A stretch of DNA of 64,000 nt from Cryptomeria japonica (Eukaryota > Streptophyta > Pinopsida > Cupressales > Cupressaceae). The notes beneath the pieces are model-generated. The model ran no database searches. It was not told the origin of the DNA and saw only the letters and a list, made by a program, of their open reading frames with translations. This document shows, one piece after another, positions 1-13,100 of the stretch; position 1 is the stretch's first letter, and each line of letters opens with the position of its first letter. The position numbers and the translations under genes were made by a program. The stretch spans positions 336,940,793-337,004,792 of the forward strand of contig NC_081408.1 of NCBI RefSeq assembly GCF_030272615.1, in the 5' to 3' direction.

Positions 1-2740
1 ATCTAACCGATTTCTGCAAATCTGCCCGCTTTCTGTGTAAAATGTTGACAAGTGGCCCCAACCTCTTGACAAAATCCTCGCTGAAAAAATCATACCAATA
101 TCCCTTAGTCAATAATTTATTATACTTGTCCCTAACATCTTTGAAGGTGTCGCACTCTAAAATGAAGTGTTTTTCGGTTTCAACTTTCCCAGATGTGCAA
201 AAAATACACACTCTTTCCTCCCAAGTTTTGTTTGGTCTTTTGCAACGACCAGTTTCACTATGAAGCTGATGAGAGTTAGTTCTTGATTGAGCAATAATAC
301 ACTTCACTTTCCACAAAATATTAGCCCTTATATAAGCTTTTTGATGATGATCAAAAGTAGGATTGAACTCCTTGATATAATATTTTTTCTTTCTCGCTAA
401 ATCATTACCCCAAGCCCACTTGTGAAACTTATCCATAACAAAAGCCTTTATCTCTTTACTATTTGTGGGGCACGAATTTAGGTAGATATTCCATTTACTC
501 AACCATTTGATGTTTTGTTGCATCCAAGTCTTCTTTCTTTTGCACAAGGTGTCATTGAAAACCGCTTTAGGCCATCTGCTTTCCTCCATTTGCCCAATTC
601 TTTTGAGATAACTAATGAGACAAACCATAGCAATAGCTTCAATAGGAGCAGCCCCAGTCTCACTCATTATGATATCATAAGGAACTGTATTTTTAATCTT
701 GAACTTGCTTGTTATCAAGTGCTTTTGGATTTGCTCGATCTACTTCCACTGTGAACCTGAAGTGCTGCTGGCCCATAATTCACAACCATAGAGAATAACA
801 GGAAGAACTAAAAGCCCAAAAAGAGTTAGGGAGGCCTTCCAATCCCAAAGCTCTGCTTCTCTACATCTATTCTAAAGAGCATACCAAGCTTTCCAACCAC
901 CTAGGATTCTCTTCTTCCTGCAACCATCCCAATTTAGATTTTTGTTAAAGTCAATCCCAAGATATTTATAGAATGAAACTTCTTCAAGAATACTGCCTTC
1001 AAAGTAAAACTTATGTTGGTTTCGTTTCCTCTTATTAGAAAAAACCATGATTTTTTGTCTTGCTGATATTGACTTGCATCCCGACCGTTCTACAAAAGTG
1101 CTCCAAAGCATACAAATGCTCTTGCAAACCAAGAGTTGTTTTAGCAATAAGAATGAGGTCATCCGCATAAAGCAAAATTTTTATCACAAATTCACCCAGA
1201 CGAACACCATCACCATCTTGAGAGTTTAACCACTCTTCCAACTTGTCAATGTATAAACCAAACAACGTAGGAGATAACGAACACCCTTGCTTGACCCCGA
1301 TATCGCTTCTAAAGCTTTCAGAGAGAATATCAGAGGTTCTGATTTTGACTTTAACCTCCTCCTAAAGCCTATGGACAGCTGCTCTAAGATGAATGGGAAT
1401 CCTAAGATCTTCCATTCTTTTCCAAAGTTTAACCCTAGGAACCGTGCCAAAAGCCTTTTTGAAATCAACAAAACAGCAAAAGATCTCTTCTTTCTCTTCC
1501 CATCTTTTTTCAATTAAATGTCTCAAAGTGATACCATGATCAACTGTGGAATGCCTAGATCTGAAACCAACTTGCCCTTTTGCCCACTTACTATTCTCTT
1601 CCGCCCACTTGCTAATTCTATTCTCTATCATGCTACCAAATAACTTTGCAAACAAAGGGTTAATCATAATGGTCCTATAATTAGAGGGATTATTGACATC
1701 TCCATTCTTAAAAAGAGGAATGGCAAGACTAGTAGTCCAATCTTTAGGAAAACCCTGTTGTATGATGTTGTTAAAAAATTTCATAATGTGTGGTGCCAAA
1801 GATTTCAAACCCCACTTCAAATATTCCGCTTGAAGATCAACCAAGTCTTTTGCTTTTCCAACACCCAACTTTTTTATACCCCTTTCAATTTCTTGATTTG
1901 TAAAAAGATTTGAATTAATGTTGTAAATGGAGGCGATTCCACCCCAACGTCTTGCTCGTAAAGCTGTTTAGCTTAATCAAACCACTGTTTAGCTATAACG
2001 TTGTTTTCCGTTTGCTTTTTCTTGGATTGTAGCTCCTTCCAAAAAGACTTGGGGTTCTTTTTAGTAAGGAAAATTAATTCTTCTTGCCTTGTGAGCACAA
2101 AATCAGCTTTTTTCTGTTTTAAAATCTGCTTGTAAACCCTTATATTGATCTCTTCCTTGTGCGGATCTCTCAAATTCCTCCTTGCAATTTTACATTCTTC
2201 GTCAAACCAAGCATTTACTAGGAAGCAATTTGTTTCAGATTTCTTATTCTTGGCCCTTTTACACTCCGAGGGTGTATTTCCTTGGCAATTCTGATAATCC
2301 CAACTAACATCTAGCTTGGTTGATGGCCTCTTCACATATTGAACAAGAAAATTCTGAGTGTGTTTCATTGTGAATCCGACACCAACGAGGAAGCAACACG
2401 CTTTCAAGCCGTTCATTGCCCAACTCTATTTGATTTTGAATTCTCAACCTGAATCTTGAGAAAGGATCATTTCCATTGCCCTCATTGTCAGGCTTTATGC
2501 ACAATTTTGGTTTTGGAACATCCCAAAAGAAGATTTTTCCTTGTAGAACCAAATCTATCCTTGACAAGAATGTCAAGCAATTCATCTTATCATGCTTAGT
2601 CGTTTCATGAATCCATCACCTCCCAGGTAAGGCAAATCATGACAAATTCTTGGGGTGCAGTTGTGCATTCAAATCTTCCTGAATTTGAGTAATGTCCACA
2701 AGGAGACTGTCTCGACATCAAGAAATATGAAACAATCGCC
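1..2740 (-). pseudogene. non-LTR retrotransposon (LINE), endonuclease remnant plus reverse transcriptase
   Basis: Reading leftward on the minus strand, the sequence gives the end of an endonuclease-like region (about 2740-2420), a linker with WFDEECKIARRNL and NPKSFWKELQ (2416-1973), reverse transcriptase fingers and palm with FKNGDVNNPSNYR and GQVGFR (1868-1362), the catalytic YADD box (about 1158-1169), the KYLGI segment (about 960) and a C-terminal CIFC...H...C zinc-binding motif (about 150-215). The product would copy its own RNA at a nicked target site. Frame changes near 1350 and 1040 and several stops show it is dead. The 3' end and tail lie at or beyond the left edge. The clade is not assigned; it does not look like the L1 copy at 55900-56655. 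Confidence 0.88.
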
Positions 2741-3135
2741 TATCCATTGAGAAATCCTTTTTGATTTTTGATTTTTGATTTTTTTTTTTTGAATTTTTAA
2801 AATTTTCACTTTCTTTATTTTTTATTTTTTTTTGACATAAAAGAGATCTAACATATCTCTGATTTGGCAATTCAAAGTTCATACTGCTTCCATCCAGTTG
2901 TAATTGTCCACTTGTGAAAATAAACCAAATGTCCAACCCTCCTTCTAGTGCCAATTTATGTTGGTGTACATTTTATCATTCATTGAACATTAGAATAAAA
3001 TATTTAAGGATGCTTTATCCTCTCTTGAACAAAATCACTACTTGTGCCAAGATTGCGAGAAAGACCACAAGGCGACTCCAAGGTCTATATGTGCGAACGA
3101 GCGACTTTATGTTGGATAGCTTCCTTGGTTATGTA
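2741..3135. other. AT-rich gene-free stretch
   Basis: A T-rich run (about 2760-2835, with tracts of 8-10 T) is followed by ordinary AT-rich DNA up to the LTR that starts at 3136. No coding similarity is visible. The T tract lies on the upstream side of the minus-strand LINE, so it is not that element's tail. Confidence 0.4.
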
Positions 3136-3518
3136 TGTTGAAATCAAAGAAACGGGACTTGGACTCGGACTCGAGATTGGCGTTAGACTCGGCTCCAGAC
3201 TCGGCTGGACTCGAGAAAGTGAAAAACTCAAGAAATTTAGAGATTTTTAAAGATTTAAAACTTGTTTCAGGCACCCTTTATTGAATACACCTTAAAGACA
3301 CAATAACATCATCAAACTCGGCTCATTTGATTACATACACAAGTATACATCAATCACATAAGCATAAACACAAATTGTAGCTTAAGGAAATAACAAACAT
3401 AGATATATAAATATTGTCAAATGTATACAATATTACAAAACTCATGGAATAAAAAATCCATGTCATCATATGATCATCATCAAATGTTTCATACAAATAC
3501 CAAAGGTAAATACAACTA

Positions 3519-3826
3519 CAAGCCTATGGCTCAGAGGAGCCTGCACCCTTCAGCTCCGGCCCCCTGCGAAGGCGTCTAAGGTAGGTCCTGGATGATTCGA
3601 CAGCCATAGCTGCTCAGCGTGACACCATGCCATGCTCACCAACATCAGGAATATCGGTGTCACTATCTGCCTCTGAATCTCCTGTCTGTGCTCGTGCTCT
3701 CTGCTCCTCCTCTGCCATGGCTACAGTCTCAGCCTCTATATCTACCTGGTCAATCCAATCAGTGTCAAACTCAGAGGTTAAATTTTCCCTACTTCTATTG
3801 ACGCGGTTTCCCCCCATATTTTTCAA
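3519..3826 (-). pseudogene. C-terminal acidic tail fragment of a hAT-encoded protein
   Basis: The minus-strand reading contains AMAEEEQRARAQ and, after one stop, SSRTYLRRLRRG. Almost the same pair of motifs (AMAEEEDRAR and SSRTYLRRLSRR) is encoded in hAT copy C at 61138-61314, so it is a shared, once coding part of this transposon family. It is acidic, about 100 residues, and lacks the transposase core. The stop between the two motifs indicates decay. Confidence 0.6.
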
Positions 3827-3836
3827 CGGGGGTTTG

Positions 3837-3880
3837 GGGGCAGCGCCCCCAAGGTGGGGTCAAGGGGCATCGCCCCTTGC
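3837..3880. repeat. paired GC-rich palindromes inside hAT copy A
   Basis: Two adjacent inverted repeats lie in AT-rich DNA. The first (3837-3851) has arms GGGGGC and its complement around a 3-bp centre. The second (3862-3880) has arms CAAGGGGC and GCCCCTTG around ATC. They are the most GC-rich spot in the surrounding 5 kb and could form two neighbouring hairpins. Confidence 0.8.
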
Positions 3881-5157
3881 CCCCAAAAAACTTATTATTT
3901 AATAAAGCCATCGAGTGTTATTTTTCTATTGGCTGGCATGTTGTAACCCTAATTTTTCTCATTCTCAGGCGGAGGTTGTAGTGAACAAAGACGATACCAT
4001 TCATTTTTAAAAAAAAATTTAAAATGTTTGTTTTTGTCATTTTACTAACCCAGCCATTAACCGAGTTTGGGGCTCAAGACTCGCTGAGTTTGGCGAGTTT
4101 GAGCCAAACTCGCCAACTCAGCGAGTCTAGCGATTTTGCTCGCCAGACTGGGACGAGTCCGAGTCCGAGTCCCAGAGACTCAGCGAGCATGACTCGGACT
4201 CGAACTAGCCGAGTTTAGGCGATTCATGGCGATTTTTTCGTTTCTATGGTTGAAATACAAGGGGGACTTATGCTTGACTCGTTCAATTCACAATGAAGAG
4301 CTAAACAATGAAGCTCTATGATTTGGGTCTTGGATCATGGAGTTCAAGAAAACTAAAAAGGAGATAAGGGTTTAGAAGTTATAATCTATTCCTAATAATT
4401 CAAGAGATGGTATTGACCAACTTTACACAATCAACAAAAACCATCTGTTCATCAAAAGTATGAGCAAAGATTCACCATAAATCAATACTTATCAGATCTT
4501 GCATTCATCTAACATACATGAAATAAAATCTAAACTATGATGAGGGATAAAAAACAGGCAAACTCTAAAATACGAGAAGTAATCACCATCAATTTGAACA
4601 ATGCATTACTTATTACTTTGATAGTCGTAATCAACAATTTGCTTATCTCAACATTTTTTACAACATGCTCCCATGTCCATCTTCAAGTTTGATCTGCCTT
4701 GTTGCCTATCTGAAATATCTGGAACAAAACCCTAGCCTAGAGATTTTACCTTGCTTTTTAGACTTGGAGATATAAAAAATTGATTCTGAAAACATGAACA
4801 CTGTCCCCATGACCTGTGGGACCCAATCCTTGGTCTACTTTCAAAAAAGAAGAAAAAAGCAAAAGGCAGGGCAAAAAAGCTGGTTAGAAGTCCAACTAGG
4901 GAGAGTCTCAACAGCAGGCTCATGCTACAAAATGTTCTTATGAGAAGGAGTCAGCCTTCTATGCATTTATGGCCAAATGACCTGTAGATTTTGTCTAGTC
5001 TTCTATAGGTAGTTAGTACAATGATCATTAAGGAATGATATTAAAGTAATTATTATTATTTTATTTAATGGTCATTTAGATAATTTCCTTTTTCGTAGTT
5101 AGTTTCATTTTAGAATGTTTCTTTCGTGTTTCTATTCTAGTTTGTATTGTATTTCTC

Positions 5158-5165
5158 TATATAAG
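5158..5165 (+). promoter_or_regulatory. TATA box of the LTR at 3136-5264
   Basis: TATATAAG lies 100 bp before the LTR's right end in a C/T-rich leader. The position fits a U3/R boundary with a short R-U5. Confidence 0.5.
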
Positions 5166-5264
5166 AAGATCAAATCTCCTTTTTAATTATCGAATATGCA
5201 ACAACATTGAATTATCATTTTAAGAATTTCTAGTATAGAAGTGGTTCATTTCCACATTTCAACA

Positions 5265-7075
5265 ACATAGAGAAATGTGTAAAAAGAAAAATGGATTTGA
5301 TTTAATTATCATGGGTTATATTACATGGTCATTTTTTACAAGATATTGATAACTATAGATATCATAGATGGGTGCAAGTATCATATGAAGCATGAACAAC
5401 TTGCAAAGCCCCCCCTCTCAAATTGAATTGATTGTGCAAGATCAAGAGTTAAACTTCAAGACACTTGAAGGATCTACAACTTTTTTAGGTAAGCCAATTA
5501 ATCTAATGTCTTGTTATATCATTGAAACCAATTGTTTGAAAGACAAGGAAACTATTGATAACCTACCTATTTACAAGGTATTGATAAATGGCTTGTTGAC
5601 GTGTACTACCATAGACAGCATCAAACACAACCAAAAGTTCTTATCTTGCCTTGAGAGAAAAGGGGGAATTTGCAAATAGGTATAAATGTGTATGATTTGG
5701 ATCAGAAGAATTAAATGAAAGGAAAAATTCATGGAAAAATATATAGCCTTGTCCATAATGTTTGATGACATAGTTTCTGCCTAGGAGATGGTAATGTCAT
5801 GCTTATTTGTGGCAAAATCTTTTCAAACATGTCCAACAATCCTTGATGCCTGATTTCCTTAGATGAAATCTTATCCTTTTTTCTAAAGGTGATGAATTGT
5901 GCTAAATAAAATATTTATCACCTCTTATTTCTTTTCCTTTTCACTTTCACTATTAACATCGAGTTGCTGAGGCTGTTACATATTCTATTGACCTGTGGAT
6001 GAAGTAACTTTAATCTGCACGGTATATTTTTCTTTCATTATTAAACTTGTAAGAAGATTCTGACAATTTTATTGTATGGCTTTAAATTATTAGCAAGTGT
6101 TACTGAAAGTGAGTTTATTGTAGATAGCTTTGGGTGCCCAACAAAGTTTTCCCTGATAGGTTACAGCATAGCCAATTCTTTTATAATTCATACAGGTCTT
6201 GATTGAAACTGTCGAAGGTTGCACCCAAGCTTCGATTATGAGTCAACTTTTATAGTGATTTTTCCACTTGCAGTCATGAAAGGTAATGACGAATCTGTTT
6301 CTGGATAGCTATTGAAATGTGAAACCTGTAAGGAGATCCTATAATCCATTATGTGACATATCACTATATCAAACCCTATGGATGTTGTGCCTTTATATGG
6401 TCCACTTCTGTCTCTTTCACCTAGTTTTTCCTGTCAGCATCCTTGATTAGATGGCTCCAACAACCATTGATGTAATCCTGAATGCTCATTTTTATTAGTA
6501 CCATTACATCCAGCTGGAGGTGTCTGCCATGAACTGTGTACCTTACAAGTAAACAAGCATGACAGAAATGCACGAAATATGATGCTTGAACATATTGAAT
6601 ACTGTAGTGAACTGCCATAGAGACAAATCCTTTTTTGCATTAGAAGCTCTTGTTTTGGTATCAGCAGAAATTAAAGTGATGTTTTCTAATATCAGGGAAC
6701 TGAAAATTAATTAATTTGTTGCATCATCATGAACTCTAGCTTCAACAACTTAATTGAGCTTCTGTAATTATTCTCATTATGCAATATTTTTAGTAACTTG
6801 ATATTTCAGTTAAGAAATTTCTCTGATCATCCTCCACAACGTTTATTGTTAATGCTAAGAGATTGCTAGAATTGATAGCCATAAGGGAGACTCTGCACTG
6901 TGTGTGTATTGATAATTAATGATAGCTTGCATTGTAATTACTGCATCACTTTGCAAATCAGAAAAGGCCTTTCAAATAACTGATCAATTCAAAATTTGTA
7001 TGTTAATAAATTCACTTTTTATGCTTACATCTGATTCAACCTTCCAGTAATGTGAGTTTCATTTGTGTCATTCAG
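5265..7075. other. non-coding stretch upstream of the first visible HASTY exon
   Basis: This is most likely HASTY intron plus transposon debris. An open frame at 5392-5679 (95 codons) matches nothing I recognise and stops before any motif. AT content is high throughout. No earlier HASTY exon could be identified here, so the upstream exons are probably left of the window. Confidence 0.45.
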
Positions 7076-7189
7076 ATCGAGCTTATTCGCCTTATTGGTG
7101 CTCAACAGCCAGTAATAGCTGCTTCAAGGATTTCTCAGAGAATTGAAGGAATGATAAATTTATATTTAGTTGGGTCGATTCCTTCTCAG
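7076..7189 (+). CDS. HST: HASTY exon, first visible in the window
   Basis: It begins after a TTCAG acceptor and ends CAG before a GTAAAA donor. It encodes 38 residues starting IELIRLIGAQQ and ending GSIPSQ. Both boundaries are phase 0. Confidence 0.88.
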
Positions 7190-10100
7190 GTAAAATGTCG
7201 ATATACAACTCCCATCTATTGCAGGAATATATTGAACATGAATTGATTTTGGAGTTACATATTTTACATTCTTGGGAAGGAATATTTTATTTTCTTAGAG
7301 GTTTCAACCATGTGCAATCGATATAGTCTGTGTTATATTGCTGTCTTCCTATACATCTTTCCTATAGAAATAGATATATTTGAGTTGTAGTGTTCTCTTT
7401 ACAGGATCTTGCAGTCTTAGAAGGCACTCAACTTGCACTGGATACAACAATAAGTGCCATTTTTGATGGGGCATCATATGCTGTAAACATTTCGTCTCCT
7501 GCTGTGCATCATACATTGCATACCATTCTTGGAGGTCATTTGCACATTCCAGATTGAGTGATAAACCTATTTTTGTTTAGACCTTTACCTGTTTTATCAT
7601 ATCTATGATGTTTACTTGTTTTTTGGCTTTCAGGCATATTGCAGAGGTTGTGTTCTCTAAACTGGACAGAACCTGCACAAGTAGAAATTATTGGGAGGCT
7701 TTTAGATGCAATGGGGCCATATCTAAAGCATTTTCCAGAAGCAGTAGGCAGCATAATTAATAAACTCTTTGATCTTTTGAAGTTGCTTCCAGTAATTCAG
7801 AAGGTGATGTTTGGAATGTCTTTATTTACATCTTTCCATGATGCTCACATTTGTGAAGCTTCTAAATTTTGAGTTAATTTTGCTTATGCAAAGTTCAGAA
7901 TTAAAAAAGTGCATTATTCTTTCCCATGTTCAGCCAAAATTAAATAGACTATTGTTTTGGGTATGCTCAGGGTCATACTCAGGATCTTATGGCAGTGTCC
8001 ATGAGTCGAGCAAGGTTACAGATTTGCACTTCATTTATTCGAATTGCACAGGCAGCTGCCACAAGCCTTCTACCTCATATGGAGGTTCGTTAACTTGCTT
8101 GTGATTAACAGTATATTTGTGCTCTAATATGATCTCAAACTCTCTACAACTCACAGTGTCTTATTTTTGCTGCTTTGACGAGAATATTATTATTAATATT
8201 ACCATATGGTTACTTATTACTAAAATGAGTTTTATTGGTACTGTCATCTTATCAGTGTTGAAATTAACTATAAGAAAAAGTGTGGTAAGCGGAGTGATAC
8301 ACAAAAATTATGCATCAATTTTGATTGCCTTTGCTGTAAAATTGTTGACATTAAAATCAAAATAGCTGGAATTTATGTTGTTTTTGATTAAGGAAAAAAC
8401 AGGTTTTGAGGGGGACCTGAAACCCCATACAACAAGTTTGGACGGGACCTGAAACCCTCAGATTTTACTAGGATCTGGAACCCACAATACAACACTGCCA
8501 ATAGATATGATCATGGAAATCCCGTAGCCCAAACTCAACCAAAACAGAAAAGGCCAACGCTAATACATGCACAAGGGTTTTAATAAGGCTCTCTTAACCT
8601 TCAACAAAAACCAAGGGTGTATCCAGACACCCATAACCTTCACAAACACCAGATTACAACAGATTACCATACATTCACAATCTGGACATGGGGTTTTGAA
8701 AGACTCTCCTAACCTTCAACTTGGGTTTTAAATCAGCTCCCAAAACCAACAAAGAAAGGTTGTACCAGGTTCCCTTAATCTGAAACAAAGATCACAGGCC
8801 ACCCAAAGCATCACCTGATCCTAACTAAAAGCATAAATTGGCCGGATTGGATCCTTGAAAACTACTAGCAACCAGCCCGTCTGTGGGTTTTACAAGGCTC
8901 CCACAACCTAATACAGGCACCAAAAGGAAAAGCAAAGAGCAAAAACCTGAAAGAGGGGGGTTTTGAAAGGCTCCCCCAACCTTCGAGTTGGGTTTTGTAG
9001 TGGCTCCCAAAACCAATAGGAAGAAGCTAGCAACCGCACCACATCTGATCAACATCCATCTTCTAGCACAACACCTCTCCTAAAGGACAAGGAACCACCT
9101 CAATAGGAGCTGAAAAGACGGAGATCATCAGCAAAAAGGTCACAACTTCAGACTGCAAAACAGAGTCCAACAACCAAAGAATAACCCCACAATGCTTAGC
9201 TGGACAAATGGGTTTTGAAAAGGCTCCCAAAACCTTCAAGAAAAGAAGAGGCCAAAAGCAGACAGATTCCCAGCAGACAAGCACCACCAATATCTCCACC
9301 TCTATAGGAGAAAAAGGAAAGAAACTCGGTAGCAAGGGAAGAGAAGCTAACACAACACCAGCCTTAAGAAATAGGGCATCCAAAACAAAAGAGAAGGCGC
9401 TCAAATCTGAGAACAAAAGGCCCCCCAATATCACCGCCTCAATGGGGACAAAGGGAGGGAGAAAAACCATAAAAACAACCTCAGAACCTTGCCATCCACA
9501 AAAATGATCACCAACAGCCTCCCACCAGCTCCTGCCAACAAAAACCACAGTCTCTGTCTCCACCTCAATAGGAGAGAAGTTATCTCCAATACCCACCATC
9601 TCAACCTCAATAAAAGACGAGGCAACCTCAATAGGAAAAACTGGAAATAACCCAGAGAATTGAGATAAAAATGACAAGACCAAGAACAGAGAGGCAGACA
9701 GGGTAAAAAGAAAAACAGGGAAAAAGACCCCCTGCAACCTCACAGCCCAAACCCAACGCAGAAGGAGACCTGCCAAAGCAAAAACTAGAGGGGGAGAAAA
9801 ATCTTTGACTGCAAATACAGCTCCACCTGGATCCCAAACACTCATAACGACAAATGCCATCAAAGTCTCCCCAACCCTAGCAATGAAGACCTGACCAGCA
9901 ATCGTATAGAAGCCAGCACCAACCCTCCTGTAAAGCGCACGAGCAGAAATGGTGAGAGAAAGCGAAGGAGACAAAGACGAGTCTTCATCCGTAAAAGCCC
10001 CTTCAACGCTGCTACAACCAACTCCAACCGAACCGCCCTTAGCAGAAGAAGGGCAACAAAATAACAACACACCCCCCAACCGGACGCACCAAACACAGAA

Positions 10101-13100
10101 GCACATGCAGAAGAGGTCGAATCCAAGTCCAACGTCGTCATTTGCATTTTCCTCCTCGCCATCGGACTCCCCAGAAACCCTACCGCTCACTCTCGCCTTC
10201 TCTCCCTCCATCAAGCTACCAATCTACTGGAATTTATGCTGTTTATTTTGGGAACAAACATACGATAAGGAATTCAATATGTCATTCTGAAAGGTGATTT
10301 TTCCTTGGTAAATGTTGATTTTACAAGTTCAATATCTTGACAGGCTACAATTTGGTTAGTTGGATTTCATATTTAAGATATTAGATGCCTTTAATGTTCT
10401 TTGTTGATTAAAAGTTTTGCAGATCAGATTAAAGAGCATTGTTTGTGTTGAGTGAATGTTTGGCTAATGTGTGCAAATGGAAACAGGGAAGAATATTAAT
10501 TTGGGTATGGTACATTAAAGTATTTCCGTTGTCAAGAACACATCTTAGATATTCATGGCGATGACTTCATTCATGCCACTTCACATATAAAACAAAATGG
10601 GATGTATTCATATATTATGTTCAAATGTTGTTTCATATATCAGTTATTTTGGTTTTATGCTATTGCTCATCTGGTTGGAGAAGAATTGGGGTAGGGGATG
10701 TTTCAATTTGACCTAATGGCATACAATAAATTATTAAAAGAACACACTGAGCAATCAAATTTCGTGACATATTTTCTTTTCTAAGGTCATTGTTATGTGT
10801 TCTAATATGGAGGATTGGGCTGTGTTACAATGCTTGGCTATCCCACACTAATATACCGTTTCTAGATTCCAAGTGACACCACAAATAAGATAGTTGCTTG
10901 CCTGATGCCTTTTCTAGAAGTTAAATTTTGATTGTCCCTGTCTGGGGAATCCAGGCTTGATAGGAACATGAGGCATACTTCATAGCACCAAATGTATGAA
11001 ACTAGCCACATTCATTGAGCAGATAGGTCTCCCAATGAACAATTTTGTTGATTGTTAAAGGTTTAGAAGGGTTTATCTTGCAATCTATCTCTCCATTCTT
11101 TTGGAAATCAAAGGGGTTTTGGAGTGAACATTAATATGATTAATTAGAAGCACCTGTATATTCAAGATTGTTGGTACCCCAACGAAATATGATTTTCATG
11201 CCTCTTTCTGTTAGTTGTTAGTTAATCCTCTTGTTCTTGTGATGACTTCTCTTTGCCTTTATCATTGTGTACTGTGGATTCCATTGATTCATTTGCTCCT
11301 TGACTCAACTCCTTATCTACCCTTTGTTCTTCATGGCTTTCATCCTGATTGAACTCTTCTTCATGCCTGGAGGAAGGATGACTCGAATTTGATTTATGCT
11401 TCTTCCTTGATGACTCCTTTTCTCCATGATCATCTTTTCTCTTCAAAAATCTTGAGTGAGATGATTGAGAAGCACTTCCACTTGTGCTTGCATCATCTTC
11501 ATCGTCTTTCCTTGCTTCTGAGTGGAATGCCATTGTTATATTCTGCTCTTTCAATTTCTGATGCTGAATGTCTATCCATATGCGGGTGTATTCCAAGACT
11601 TGTTTCATCAACTCCTTCAAACACGTGACCTCCAAGTCAACCCAATTGATCTGGATCTCCTTGCTTTCTTTGGCATAGGTTGATTGGAGATATTGGCCGC
11701 TATCCTGTATTTGATCAACAACATTAAACAACTCGCACTTCCGGATGAAATTGAGAGGTAGCCTTGAATACATCTTTTTCTTCACTTCTCCATCATCTTG
11801 AATGTTCATCCCATAGTCTTCTAACTTCCACTGGTGTCCATACTTCTTTCCCATAATTCCTTTTAATTATCATATGGATGAAAGTGATCTCTAGGAGTGA
11901 ATGGCTTGAGTGAATAGAGGGCTAACTCTCTTTCGGCATTCTCAGCTGCTTGAAGAGGAGGACACACTTCAATAGAATTTCAAGTGAAATAGGAAAAGAG
12001 ATACTGGTTCCGTGCTTGTGCCTATATGCCTTGACATATGCCACTAACTGTCTCGACTCTCACCACCTCAATTAGCACTATTTTGACTGTCGGATAGCAT
12101 GGCAACATGTAGGGAGGGGAAGGACATCCTTGAATTCTGATATAAATGAACATTGGGAATTCGATGAACCATGCACCATACTGTTGAACCAATGCTTGTG
12201 CTTTTGGAGAGACCCTTTGATGAAGTGCACCTTGAAGCAACCTTGTGATGTGCATAGTGAATGCATCATTCACTCTCTTATAGCGTTGTTTGGTTGGATG
12301 ATGAAGCTGTGTATAACACTCATGCACTTTTATTTTTCCTGTGCCTCTTCTGACTATGCCTCAATACATCAATCCGGGATACTTGTAATTGCTTGCAAGA
12401 GAGTATATAACATAGGAGCTGATGTAGAATGTCCTCGTGCGCATTAGTCTTCTTAGCTACAAATCGATATTGTTGTTGTGGAGCCTCGCCCAATTGATTG
12501 CGTTCTTGCCATGAGTGACAGTCTCTATGAATTTGAACATCCAGTCCTCGAAATAAGAAGCCTTGGGTGCACCAACCACTCGATGAAGTATGGTGATGAA
12601 GTCTTTGAATTCATCTTCGAAGTGCAGTCTATGTGATTGTCGAGCCATCTGCTCTTACCACCTCTACTCTTCTTTAACCAAAACTTGTCGATGATCCTTG
12701 AACAAGCTTCTGGATCATCATCATAGGCTGACTTAGCTCCTTCTACACTTACGTAGGTCATGTCTTTAGGCTTAGAGAGATGTAATGCTTCACTAATTGT
12801 TGTCCCTGAGAGATATGCAAGTACTCTTCCGTCCTTCGCCACTATTCTTCTTGAGGGGAGATCATAGTGCTGAGCACATTCAACGATTAACTCATAGCAT
12901 TGCACTGCAGGAGGGAAGCCAGCTGCATTTATAATCCTTCTATTGATCATCTTCTTTGTTGTAGCAGTAGGCTCACTTGTGTACAACGGGTTCCAGAACT
13001 TGGTGTCGAATTTCCCGAGATTGGTGTCTCCTATTCTGCTCCAATGAGATGTGATCTTAGTTTCTAATGCACCGCTCCTCGAGTCTTCTTTGATGAGCGC

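Larger units (their letters stand above)
3145..4248 (-). mobile_element. short hAT transposon (copy A), internally deleted
   Basis: The ends are CAAAGAAACG at 3145 and CGTTTCTATG at 4248, inverted repeats with one mismatch in ten. They are flanked by an exact 8-bp target duplication, GTTGAAAT, at 3137-3144 and 4249-4256, the hAT hallmark. Both subterminal zones are packed with GACTCG/CGAGTC words (about 3155-3215 and 4060-4215). The interior keeps only a C-terminal scrap of coding sequence on the minus strand and a pair of GC-rich palindromes, so the element must depend on transposase from elsewhere. It inserted nine bases inside the tip of an LTR. Confidence 0.9.
3136..5264 (+). mobile_element. 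LTR of an LTR retrotransposon, interrupted by a hAT element
   Basis: The outer ends form a perfect inverted repeat: the left begins TGTTGAAAT at 3136 and the right ends ATTTCAACA at 5264. A TATATAAG box at 5158 sits about 100 bp before the right end, as expected for an LTR. After removing the hAT (3145-4248) and one 8-bp duplication the LTR is about 1.0 kb. The flanking pentamers (ATGTA and ACATA) match at only three of five positions, so this could be a solo LTR with a decayed duplication or one LTR of a broken element. No primer-binding site was recognised downstream. Confidence 0.6.

Noticed and set aside
5392-5679. 95-codon frame as a possible upstream HASTY exon
   Set aside because: It has no similarity to the family, and no acceptor or donor would place it in phase with the exon at 7076.
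9949-10290. 113-codon plus-strand frame opposite the 383-codon frame
   Set aside because: It is the complement of the more convincing minus-strand frame and runs across the target-duplication boundary of the element.
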